Shown piece by piece: positions 49,404 through 57,286 of a stretch of 64,000 nt of DNA; the stretch's first letter is position 1; every line of letters begins with the position of its first letter. This stretch comes from Sphingomonas melonis (GTDB lineage Bacteria; Pseudomonadota; Alphaproteobacteria; Sphingomonadales; Sphingomonadaceae): NCBI RefSeq assembly GCF_013409985.1, contig NZ_JACCBY010000008.1, forward strand, positions 62,001-126,000, read 5' to 3'. The translations under genes were made by a program, and so were the position numbers. Under the pieces are notes generated by a model. It was not told where the DNA came from, did no database searches, and worked only from the letters and a program-made list of their open reading frames with translations.

Positions 49404-49892
49404 ATGGCCCATGCACTGCACCCGCTCACCGCGCGCTTCTGGCGGATGCTCGGCGTCCGCTGGCAGGGCCAGCCCTTCGACAGCGGCGCGCATCTGACCG
49501 GCGGGCGCTGGAACCCGCCTGGCATGGCGGCGCTCTATCTGTCCGCCGATTACAATACCGCGATCCGCGAGATGCATCAGGATCTGGTGCGGCCGGGGAC
49601 GCTCGTCGCCTATGATCTGGCGGCGGGGGCGATCGCCGACCTGCGCGACGCCGATCCGGCGATCCTCGGCTGCGAGTGGCGTCGCATCTTCAAGCTGGAA
49701 GGCGGCATCCCGCCGAGCTGGACGCTGGCGCAGACGCTGCACGACGCCGGGGCGGAGGGGGCGCTGGTGCCGTCGGTCCAGCACCGCGGCGGCACCAATC
49801 TGGTGCTGTGGCGCTGGCATGACGCGCGCGTCGCCGGCGCAGGGGCGGCGCTGACGCTGCTCGACCCCGAGGCGGTGCTCACCGGGCGCTAG
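49404..49892 (+). CDS. RES-domain toxin (MbcT/ParT type)
   Basis: 162 residues from ATG 49404. RES motifs are visible: ARFWRMLG (Arg), GGRWNPPGMAALYLSADYNT (Arg-Trp-Asn and Tyr) and AIREMHQDL (Glu), with later GGTNLVLWRW. Homologues degrade or phosphorolyse NAD+, halting growth when the antitoxin is lost. It follows its cognate Xre/DUF2384 antitoxin, a complete type II toxin-antitoxin pair. It sits at the end of the accessory region beside the glycosyltransferase operon, where stabilising modules are common. Confidence 0.9.
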   Translation: MAHALHPLTARFWRMLGVRWQGQPFDSGAHLTGGRWNPPGMAALYLSADYNTAIREMHQDLVRPGTLVAYDLAAGAIADLRDADPAILGCEWRRIFKLEGGIPPSWTLAQTLHDAGAEGALVPSVQHRGGTNLVLWRWHDARVAGAGAALTLLDPEAVLTGR

Positions 49893-49943
49893 AGCGACGC
49901 CCGGCACCGGGGCGACCGGCGTGACCACGAGCGTGCGTCTTCC

Positions 49944-50867
49944 CTACGATTCCACGGGTGCCGAAACGCGATCCGCCCCGACCCGGCGGTGCCGCCAATA
50001 GCCGACCGCGCCGCGCAGCTTATGGCGCAGGCGGAAGGCGTAGAAGGCGCGGATGCCGGCGTGGGTGGTGACGGGATCGGTGAGGTCGCGGCGCAGATCG
50101 GCGAGGTCGCGCAGCAGCGCGCGGCGGATGCGGGGATCGCGCCAGTGCTTGGCGTAGAGCGCACCGTCGCCGAAGCCGTAACCGGCGAGCAGCCGCGTCT
50201 CCTCGTCGCGATGGCGGCGGCCGTGATGATGGTCGACGACGAACCGATGGTCGTAGTGCAGCGCGATACCGCAGCGCATCGCGCGGAACAGGAAATCGGT
50301 GTCTTCCGCCGCGACGAAGGGCGCGCCGGCGCCGAAGCGATCGTCGAAGCCGCCGACCCGCCGCGGCACGTCGGCGGTGAAGGCGAGGTTGGCGCCCATC
50401 ACGAAGCCGCCGGGGAAATGACCGGGCGGGCAGGTCATCGGATGATCCTCCAGCTTCACCGTCACCGGCAGGTCGGCGGGATCGCCGAGCAGGATGCGGC
50501 CGCCGACGATGACCGGCGCCGCCAGCCCGGCGAACACGCCGGCCAGCGCGACGAAATAATCGGTGTGGAGGACGCAGTCGTCGTCGGTCATCGCGACGAT
50601 CCGCCCGCGCGCCGCAGCGAGGCCGCGGTTGCGCGCGCGGGCGAGGCCGGGCCGGGCCTCGCGCAGGCGGTGGACAGGGAAGGGCGGCTGCCAGGCGGCG
50701 AGCCGGCGCGGCGTATCGTCGCGCGAGCCATTGTCGACCACGATCACCTCGACCGCGAGCGCCGGCGCCGCGGCGGCCGCGCGCACGATCGAGGCGAGCG
50801 TCGCCGCCAGCGACGCGCTGCGGTCGCGCGTGCAGATCAGCAGGCTGACGTCGGGGCGCTCGCTCAC
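49944..50867 (-). CDS. Family 2 glycosyltransferase
   Basis: 307 residues from GTG 50867; overlaps the pyruvyl transferase gene by 4 bp. GT-A fold with VSLLICTRDRSASLAATLAS, VEVIVVDNGSRDDTPRRLAA, the DXD-type motif TDDDCVLHTDY, GGFVMGANLAFTA and an AAEDTDFLFR-like ED motif. It probably adds a sugar to a growing glycan in the cytoplasm. Last gene of the operon. A basic C-terminal region (KLRGAVGYWRHRR) may touch the membrane. Confidence 0.9.
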   Translation of the reverse strand: MSERPDVSLLICTRDRSASLAATLASIVRAAAAAPALAVEVIVVDNGSRDDTPRRLAAWQPPFPVHRLREARPGLARARNRGLAAARGRIVAMTDDDCVLHTDYFVALAGVFAGLAAPVIVGGRILLGDPADLPVTVKLEDHPMTCPPGHFPGGFVMGANLAFTADVPRRVGGFDDRFGAGAPFVAAEDTDFLFRAMRCGIALHYDHRFVVDHHHGRRHRDEETRLLAGYGFGDGALYAKHWRDPRIRRALLRDLADLRRDLTDPVTTHAGIRAFYAFRLRHKLRGAVGYWRHRRVGADRVSAPVES

Positions 50868-51781
50868 CGCGCGGCGCGCAACCGGTCGGCGAGCGCCTGC
50901 GCCTGCGCCATCGTCGCCGCGGTCGCGACCGGCGCCGAGGCAGGCCAGGCCGCGGCATAAGCGGCGATCTTGCCATAGTCGTTGTCGAGCACGACGTGCG
51001 CGATGCCGAGCAGGTCGGCGAGGATATGGCCGTGCAGCCGGTCGGTGACGATCACCTCGCCCTGCGCGAGCAGCCGCAGCCCACGCGCGACGCGGACGGT
51101 CGCCTGCGCCTCGCGCGCCGCGATGTCGGTGCCGGCGGGCAGATCGGGGTCGTCGTCGAGCCAGTCGACGACGCGCGCCGATGCGGCGGGCGGTCCGCCA
51201 TGGTCGCGACGTTCGTCGTCGCTGCGCAACAGCATCAGCAGCGGCACTGCCGGCGCGCCGGGCGGCTGCGGCCCCAATGCGATCGCGGAATCGGGGACGA
51301 GATCGACCGGACAGGCGATCCGCGCGGTGGCGAAGCCATGGCTGCGGCGATCGCGCACGTAGAGCGTGAAGTCGGGATGTTCGGCGGCCAGCGCGGCGAA
51401 CCGCCCCGCCCTGGCGGGATCGCGGAAGTGGATCGACTGCGGCAATTGCACCACCGGCCGATCGCGCACGCTCGCCAGCAGATGCTCGCGGAAGTGCTGA
51501 TGATGTGGCCAGATATCGCCGAGATTGCCGCCGCCATGCAGGAACAGAATGCCGGTCGGGCACGCCCGCCGGAAGGCCTCGGCGTCGAAATCATGCCATG
51601 TCGACACGTAGACAGGTCCACAGCCGGTGATGCGGCGCAGCATGGCGAGCTCGCCGAGCCAGATCGCGCTGTCGCCGACATTGGCATGGTCGGGGAAATC
51701 GACCAGCGCATAGGCAGAGCCGGGGCCGACATGCGCCCGATAGCAGGCGTCGAGCACCGCCAGCGATGTGGCGGCGTTCAT
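50864..51781 (-). CDS. Polysaccharide pyruvyl transferase family protein
   Basis: 305 residues from ATG 51781. Family signals: HANVGDSAIWLGELAMLRRI, ILFLHGGGNLGDIWPHHQHF, VVQLPQSIHF and VTDRLHGHILADLLGIAHVV. It would transfer pyruvate from phosphoenolpyruvate to a sugar, forming a ketal and adding a negative charge. It resembles ExoV/EpsO-type enzymes. Neighbours on both sides overlap by 4 bp, so it is translated as part of one coupled operon. Confidence 0.9.
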   Translation of the reverse strand: MNAATSLAVLDACYRAHVGPGSAYALVDFPDHANVGDSAIWLGELAMLRRITGCGPVYVSTWHDFDAEAFRRACPTGILFLHGGGNLGDIWPHHQHFREHLLASVRDRPVVQLPQSIHFRDPARAGRFAALAAEHPDFTLYVRDRRSHGFATARIACPVDLVPDSAIALGPQPPGAPAVPLLMLLRSDDERRDHGGPPAASARVVDWLDDDPDLPAGTDIAAREAQATVRVARGLRLLAQGEVIVTDRLHGHILADLLGIAHVVLDNDYGKIAAYAAAWPASAPVATAATMAQAQALADRLRAAR

Positions 51782-52851
51782 GCGGCACGCGCGGCGCGAT
51801 CGGCGCCGGCCGCGCGGTAGAGCGCCTCGCAGCGGTCGAGCCACAGATCGCGGGTGAACATCCGCTCGACCCGCGCGCGCGGGATCGTGCGCGGCACGGC
51901 GAGGGCGGTCCCGATCGCTTCGGCGAGCGCCGCGACATCGCCGGCGGGGGCGAAGGCGCCGGCCTCGCCGATCACCTCGCGCGCGGCGCCCTGGTCGAAG
52001 GCGGCGACGGGCAGGCCGCACGCCATCGCCTCCGCGGCGACGAGGCCGAACGGCTCGTCCCAGCACGGCGTGAACAGGAACAGCGAGGCGCGGCCCAGTT
52101 CCGCCGCGAGCGCGTCGCCGGCGAGGTGGCCGCCGTAGCGCACCGCCGGCCCGAGCAGCGGCGCGACCTCCGCCGCCCAATAGTCGGGGTCCTCGATCGG
52201 GCCGAACAGCGTCAGCGGCACGCCGGCACGCAGGGCCGCCTGCGCGGCGAAATGCGGCCCCTTGTTGGGGGTCATCCGCCCGCACCAGACCGCGCTGCCG
52301 TCGCCCCGTGCCGCGAACGGCCAGGCGGCGAGATCGATGCCATTGTGCAGCACCGAGGCCTGCACCGGCGCGCCCTCGGGCCACCAGGCGGCAAGCTGCG
52401 TCGCCGAGGTGACGGTGAGCCGATGCCCCGGCGTCGCGCTCGCCCGGACGAACCAGTGCAAGGCGTCGTAAGGCGGCACGTGCAGCGAGGTGACGGTCGG
52501 CGTCACCGCCGTCCGCCGCGGCTCGATCGCGAACCGGTGCAGGCTGTTGTTGTGGACGACGTCATAGCCGCCGGTCGCGATCCGGTCGCAGGCGGCGGCA
52601 TAGCCGGCGTCGAGATGCGCGATCAGCGGCGCCGACCCGCGATGCTCGGCCCAGGGAAAGACGCACTCGTAATGGCGTGCGACCACCGGATCGATGGCGA
52701 AGCGCGGATCGCTGTCGCCCGAGGCGAACAGCGTCACGTCATGGCCGCGCGCCTGCAACCCCGCGGCGAGCTGCCAGCCATGCGCCTCCATGCCACCCGC
52801 GAACGGCTGCGCGATCCGCTGGCGGACGTGCGCCAGCACCGCGATCCTCAT
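51778..52851 (-). CDS. Family 4 glycosyltransferase
   Basis: 357 residues from ATG 52851. GT-B fold: RIAVLAHVRQRIAQPFAGGM at the N-terminus, NGIDLAAWPF in the hinge, then the donor site with FTPCWDEPFGLVAAEAMACG (E-x7-E) and AREVIGEAGAFAPAGDVAAL. A retaining enzyme using a nucleotide sugar. Overlaps both neighbours by 4 bp (ATGA). Confidence 0.9.
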   Translation of the reverse strand: MRIAVLAHVRQRIAQPFAGGMEAHGWQLAAGLQARGHDVTLFASGDSDPRFAIDPVVARHYECVFPWAEHRGSAPLIAHLDAGYAAACDRIATGGYDVVHNNSLHRFAIEPRRTAVTPTVTSLHVPPYDALHWFVRASATPGHRLTVTSATQLAAWWPEGAPVQASVLHNGIDLAAWPFAARGDGSAVWCGRMTPNKGPHFAAQAALRAGVPLTLFGPIEDPDYWAAEVAPLLGPAVRYGGHLAGDALAAELGRASLFLFTPCWDEPFGLVAAEAMACGLPVAAFDQGAAREVIGEAGAFAPAGDVAALAEAIGTALAVPRTIPRARVERMFTRDLWLDRCEALYRAAGADRAARAA

Positions 52852-53798
52852 GCCGCGGCGAGGCCGAGCGTGGCGCGGGTTGTCCCGGCCGCGTCCGCCT
52901 CTGCGGCGCGCGCCTCGAGCAGGCGGATGACGCTGGCGGTATTGGCATAGGGCTGGTGGCTCTGCTGGCCGGTCAGCGCGAGATCCTCGGGGCCGGGGCG
53001 GCGCAGGATGCGCACCGGGCGGCCGGCGGTGTCGTCGACCAGCCCCATCAGGCGGAAGGCGTGCAGCCAATGGCCCATGGTGCGATAGCCCCATTTCGCC
53101 TCGAACAGTTCGGCGTTGCGCACGACGCTGTCGAGGTGATGGACCGGCGGCATATGGTGCGGGTGATATTGGTGATAGGCGCGGCCGCCCTTGATCCAGG
53201 CGATCGGCACGCCGGCCTGGTCGAGCGTCTTGCCGAAATCGGTGTCCTCGCCGCCATAGCCGACATAGCGTTCGTCGAACCCGCCGACGGCAAGGAAGGT
53301 CGCGCGCCGCATCGCGAAGTTGAGCGACCAGAAGCAGCGATAGTCGTTGCAGCGCTCGACGCCCTGGGGCGGGGGGCCGCGGCGGTCGGAATGGCGCACG
53401 GCGATCCCGGCGAACCGGTCCATCGACAGGTCGGCCTCGGTCGCCCCGCCCGGCAGGTACAGCACTTCGCCCATCAGCAGCGCGTCATGCGTCGCGAGGA
53501 AGCCGGCGTAATCGGCGACCAGCTCGGGCGTCGGGATACAGTCCATGTCGAGGAAGACGATCCCCTCGCCCTGCGCCGCGCGCGCCGCGGCGTTGCGCGC
53601 CGCAGCGAGCGGCAGCGCGTCGGCGACGACGTGCATCTGGCGGATCGGGAAGGGCGCGGCGGGCAGGTCATAGGCCTCCGCCTGCATCACCGCGACGATC
53701 AGCTCGACCGGCAGCTGGCTCTGCCGCGTCAGGCCATGGACCAGATTGACGAGATGGTCGGGCCGCCCCTTGGCGAGCGTGACGACGGAGACGGTCAT
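52848..53798 (-). CDS. Family 2 glycosyltransferase (with galactosyltransferase-like region)
   Basis: 316 residues from ATG 53798 (GGAA six bases upstream; ATG 53810 is the alternative). GT-A features: VSVVTLAKGRPDHLVNLVHG, IVFLDMDCIPTPELV (DXD), NFAMRRATFLAVGGFDERYV and GGEDTDFGKTL, the ED motif region. Overlaps the next gene by 4 bp. Upstream, a family A dispersed repeat separates it from the first two genes, so the operon may have an internal RNA processing point there. Confidence 0.88.
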   Translation of the reverse strand: MTVSVVTLAKGRPDHLVNLVHGLTRQSQLPVELIVAVMQAEAYDLPAAPFPIRQMHVVADALPLAAARNAAARAAQGEGIVFLDMDCIPTPELVADYAGFLATHDALLMGEVLYLPGGATEADLSMDRFAGIAVRHSDRRGPPPQGVERCNDYRCFWSLNFAMRRATFLAVGGFDERYVGYGGEDTDFGKTLDQAGVPIAWIKGGRAYHQYHPHHMPPVHHLDSVVRNAELFEAKWGYRTMGHWLHAFRLMGLVDDTAGRPVRILRRPGPEDLALTGQQSHQPYANTASVIRLLEARAAEADAAGTTRATLGLAAA

Positions 53799-53864
53799 AG
53801 CGGGTTCCATGCGAGAGAGAAGGGCCGGGTTTCGTGAGGTTGGCGGGGTCGCCACAGGATATCC

Positions 53865-53970
53865 GTCACCCCGGACCCGTTCCGGGGTCCACGGGGCCGC
53901 AGGCGTACGGCTTGCGCCCCCGGCCGTTCTCCCCGCCGCGGAGTAGACCCCGAACCACGTCCGGGGTGAC
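53865..53970. repeat. Dispersed 105-bp inverted repeat, family A copy 3
   Basis: Arms GTCACCCCGGAC and GTCCGGGGTGAC with end palindromes and a centre that matches copy 2 in reverse. It lies between the MurG-like and GT2 genes of the glycosyltransferase operon. Confidence 0.85.
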
Positions 53971-53981
53971 GGGCGGGTGGG

Positions 53982-55121
53982 TCATACGGACTGGCCCTCG
54001 GCCGCCGGCGCCGGGCTGACGACGCGCGGCGTCCACAACCGGTCGCTCAGCGCCTCCAGCCAGCGCGCGGCGTCCTCGGCGGGGGTATCGGCGATCATCG
54101 CGCGCTGACGCTCCGGGCGATGGCCGGCGCGCGTCTCGGCGAGCGCCGCAGTCCAGCCGCCCGCCGACGAGGGCAGATGCGGCCGCACGCAGGCGACGCC
54201 CGCCGCGGCGAGCGCCTCGGCCTTGCGGTGCTGTTCGTCGAAATAGCGCCATTCGGGCACCGCCAGCCACGGCCGTCCCGCGGCGAGGATCTGCTGGCAG
54301 GTGGTGTTGCCGGTCGAGGCGATGACGAGGTCCGCCGCGGCGATATGGTCGGCGGCATCGTCGACCCAGCCGCGATGCGCGATATTGGCGGGTTCGGTCG
54401 CATGCCAGTCGCGCTGCACCGGGCCGATCGTGATCCAGCGTGCGGCGGGCGTCGCGCGCGCGCCGACGCCGAGCGGCGCGGCCGCGAAACCGCCGCCTCC
54501 ACCGCCCGCGACGACCAGGATCATCTCCTCGTCGGCTGCGACGCCGATCCGCTGCCGCGCCACCTCGCGCTCGGCCACGCGCGTGTCGACGCCGAGCCCG
54601 CCGGCAAACCACGTCTTGGCGCGCATCGCCGCATCCCATTCGGGCTGGGCGAGATCGGCATGGAATGGCGCGAGCAGCCCCGCCGCGCCGTCATAGGCGG
54701 CGCGATGGCCGGGATCGCCGCGGTCGCCGTGCTGGAGCACCTTGACGTGCGGCACCGAACAGATGCGCGCGAGTTGCGCGATCTCGGCGGAGACGTCGCA
54801 GATCATCAGCGCCGGGTCCACCGCGGCGAACCAGCCGCTGAGCGTCGCCATCGCCTGGCGGATGCCCGGCCAGCCCAGCGGCGCGCAATGCAGCGTGTCG
54901 GGCGTCGCCACCCAGTCCATCGTCCCCGCCTCGTCGCCGCCCGGCTCGAACAACGAGGGCAGGCGGACGATCGCGACATGATCGGGCAGCGCGGGGAAGA
55001 TGTCGTCGCGCGCGCAGAACAGCGTCAGCGGCCGTTCGCGCGGCAGCGCATGGGCGATCGCCGCACAGCGTTCGGCATGGCCGCGTCCCTGATGATGGAC
55101 GAAATAGCCGAACGGCCTCAT
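53982..55121 (-). CDS. MurG-like GT-B glycosyltransferase
   Basis: 379 residues from ATG 55121. GT-B start FGYFVHHQGRGHAERCAAIA, and a C-terminal half with ILVVAGGGGGG and a donor-site run AADLVIASTGNTTCQQILAA followed by RPWLAVPEWRYFDEQHRKAE, typical of GT28-C-like domains. It probably uses a UDP sugar. Overlaps the sucrose-phosphate synthase gene by 4 bp. Its stop lies 12 bp from a dispersed repeat. Confidence 0.85.
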   Translation of the reverse strand: MRPFGYFVHHQGRGHAERCAAIAHALPRERPLTLFCARDDIFPALPDHVAIVRLPSLFEPGGDEAGTMDWVATPDTLHCAPLGWPGIRQAMATLSGWFAAVDPALMICDVSAEIAQLARICSVPHVKVLQHGDRGDPGHRAAYDGAAGLLAPFHADLAQPEWDAAMRAKTWFAGGLGVDTRVAEREVARQRIGVAADEEMILVVAGGGGGGFAAAPLGVGARATPAARWITIGPVQRDWHATEPANIAHRGWVDDAADHIAAADLVIASTGNTTCQQILAAGRPWLAVPEWRYFDEQHRKAEALAAAGVACVRPHLPSSAGGWTAALAETRAGHRPERQRAMIADTPAEDAARWLEALSDRLWTPRVVSPAPAAEGQSV

Positions 55122-57163
55122 GCCGCCTGCGCCAGCGGCGTGGCGGCGGATGCGACGCCCGGCGTGGCGAGGCCGAGCCGGTCGAGCCCCTCGATGATCC
55201 CCGCGGCATGATGCGCCCGCGCGCGATGCAGCCCGGCGCGCGGGCGCAGCCCGGCAAGCTCGGCACCGGCATTGCCGACGACGATCGCCTGGCCGCAGGC
55301 GGTGAGCATGTCGGCATCGTTGCCGCTGTCGCCCGCCGCGATACACTGGCCGAGCGACCAGCCGTGACGCGCAGCGTAGAAGGCGATCGCCGCGGCCTTG
55401 CCGCCGGCGGGCGCGAGCACGTCGATCAGCCGGCCGTGCGAGAAGATCACCCGCGCCGCCAGCCCCGCCCGCGCCAGCGCCACCCGGATCGCGGCGGCAT
55501 CGTCGGCGGTGCCGAAGAAGCTCAATTTGTGCGGTCCTTCGGTTTCGACCGGCTGCGGCGCGATGCCGAGCGGCGCGAGCGCGCGCACCACCGCGACGCG
55601 ATCCCAGCCGGCATCGAGCGCATGCGCATAATCGGCGCAGGCGCGCCAGCCGCCGTTCCCGTCGGCGAGCAGCAGCCGCGTGCCGACGTCGACGATATAG
55701 GCGTCGGGCTCGGGCAGCTGCCAGCGCGCGAGGATCGCCCGCGCCGCCTCGAACCCGCGCCCGGTCGCGACGACGAAGCCGAGCGGCGACGCCGCGCGCC
55801 ACGCCGCAAAGGCCGCGGCGCCGGTGCGGCAGCCGGTCAGCGTATTGTCGATGTCGCAGGCGAGCAGCCGCGGCGCGGCGATGTCGCGATAGATCGCGAC
55901 CGAGGCGGCGGCATAATCGGTCCAGCAATAGGCGCCGACCCGCATCCGGCCGGCGCTGGCCAGCGCGGCGTGGCGGGCGCGGTCGCCCAGGATCGCGCGA
56001 CAGGCGCGGGCGATGCCGGCATCGTCGCGCGGATCGACCAGCATGCCGTGACGCAGCCGCGCGACGATCTCGGCGGGGCCGCCGTTGCGCGTCGCCACCA
56101 CCGGCACGCCGGCCGCGGCGGCCTCGATCAGCGTCAGTCCGAACGGCTCGTGCAGCGCCGGATTGACGAACACGCCCCCCTGTGCGGCGCGCGCATAGAG
56201 CGCGGTGACATCGGCCGCGTCATGGTGGGGCGGCAGCGCGATCCGCCCGGCGAGCGCCGGGTCCGCGGCGAGCCGGTGCAATTCGGCGAGCACCGCCGCC
56301 TCCTCGCCATTGGCATGATCGTGACGCCCGGCGAGGATGACGAGATTGGCCTGCGCGCGCAGCGCCGCATCGCCGGCATAGGCGCGGACCAGCGCGGCGA
56401 GGTTCTTCTTGGCGACCGGCCGCGCGACCGCGAACAGGATCGGTCGTTCGGGCCGGTCGAGCCAGGCGCCGAGCCGGTCGGCGATCGTATCGCCGTCGTT
56501 GGCGCCGGCCGCCTCGCGATGCGGCACGCCGGGCGGCAGGCAGTGGATGCGTCCCGCCACCGGCACGCCATAGGCGCCGATCTGCCGCTCCGCCTCGTCG
56601 CGGGTCGACACCAGGATCGCCGCGGCTGCGGCGATCGCCGCCCGCTCGGCATCGATCCGCGCGTCGAGCCCGTCATCGCCGCGTCCGGTGCCGCCAAGCC
56701 CCGTCGCGCGCTTGTCGATACCGAGCGCATGCGGCGTATAGGCGAAGGGGATGCCGAATTGCGCCTGTGCCGCACGCGCGACCGCCGCGGCATCGGCGAA
56801 ATGCGCGTGGATCACGTCGGGCAATCGCGGCAGCGCCGCCAGATGCGCGCAGAACGCTGCGATGAAGGCGGGCAGCTCGGCATCGAGCGCCTCCTTCTCC
56901 AGATAGGCGGGCTCGGCGGTGGCGATCCGGTCGATCGTCACCTTGGCCTCGATCGTCTCGCGCACCCGGGCATGGCAGGGATCGAGCCGCGCATCGGCGA
57001 ACAGCCGGGTGACAATCGAGACCTGCGCGACATCCTCGCGGCGTGCCTGTGCCCGCGCCGCCTCGATCACATAGGCGATATGACCGCCGGTATCCGCAGT
57101 GACCCCATAAGCGACGGGCGGCGGTTTCAGGCAGCCGCCGAGGGCCAGATGCAGAATGAACAA
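55118..57163 (-). CDS. Bifunctional sucrose-phosphate synthase/phosphatase
   Basis: 681 residues. A TTG start at 57163 is chosen because it begins with FILHLALGGCLK, the conserved N-terminus of sucrose-phosphate synthases, and GGGGG precedes it; no ATG is available. GT-B domain (about 1-440): YGVTADTGGHIAYVIEAARA, VIHAHFADAA, FAVARPVAKKNLAALVRAYA, PALHEPFGLTLIEAAAAGVP. A HAD phosphatase domain (about 440-665) follows: ACDIDNTLTG (DxDxT), GPHKLSFFG, GDSGNDADML. It would make sucrose from UDP-glucose and fructose-6-phosphate and remove the phosphate. First gene of the six-gene glycosyltransferase operon. Confidence 0.9.
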   Translation of the reverse strand: MFILHLALGGCLKPPPVAYGVTADTGGHIAYVIEAARAQARREDVAQVSIVTRLFADARLDPCHARVRETIEAKVTIDRIATAEPAYLEKEALDAELPAFIAAFCAHLAALPRLPDVIHAHFADAAAVARAAQAQFGIPFAYTPHALGIDKRATGLGGTGRGDDGLDARIDAERAAIAAAAAILVSTRDEAERQIGAYGVPVAGRIHCLPPGVPHREAAGANDGDTIADRLGAWLDRPERPILFAVARPVAKKNLAALVRAYAGDAALRAQANLVILAGRHDHANGEEAAVLAELHRLAADPALAGRIALPPHHDAADVTALYARAAQGGVFVNPALHEPFGLTLIEAAAAGVPVVATRNGGPAEIVARLRHGMLVDPRDDAGIARACRAILGDRARHAALASAGRMRVGAYCWTDYAAASVAIYRDIAAPRLLACDIDNTLTGCRTGAAAFAAWRAASPLGFVVATGRGFEAARAILARWQLPEPDAYIVDVGTRLLLADGNGGWRACADYAHALDAGWDRVAVVRALAPLGIAPQPVETEGPHKLSFFGTADDAAAIRVALARAGLAARVIFSHGRLIDVLAPAGGKAAAIAFYAARHGWSLGQCIAAGDSGNDADMLTACGQAIVVGNAGAELAGLRPRAGLHRARAHHAAGIIEGLDRLGLATPGVASAATPLAQAA

Positions 57164-57254
57164 ACGACCCCCGTGTTTTCTTCCGAGCGCAACGTTTCTT
57201 GATGCAAATTGGTTTCGCGGCGTTCCCGGCGCCCGATCGGGCCGGCCGCGCGGC

Positions 57255-57260
57255 TATAAT
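57255..57260 (+). promoter_or_regulatory. -10 element of the chemoreceptor gene
   Basis: TATAAT in GGCTATAATGGTC, 27-32 bp before ATG 57287, in the divergent gap between the sucrose-phosphate synthase and chemoreceptor genes. No clear -35. Confidence 0.45.
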
Positions 57261-57286
57261 GGTCGGATGGGACCGGGGCCGAGACC

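Noticed and set aside
55208..57202. 664-codon plus-strand frame opposite the sucrose-phosphate synthase
   Set aside because: Arg/Ile/Gly-rich shadow; the minus-strand enzyme has clear catalytic motifs.
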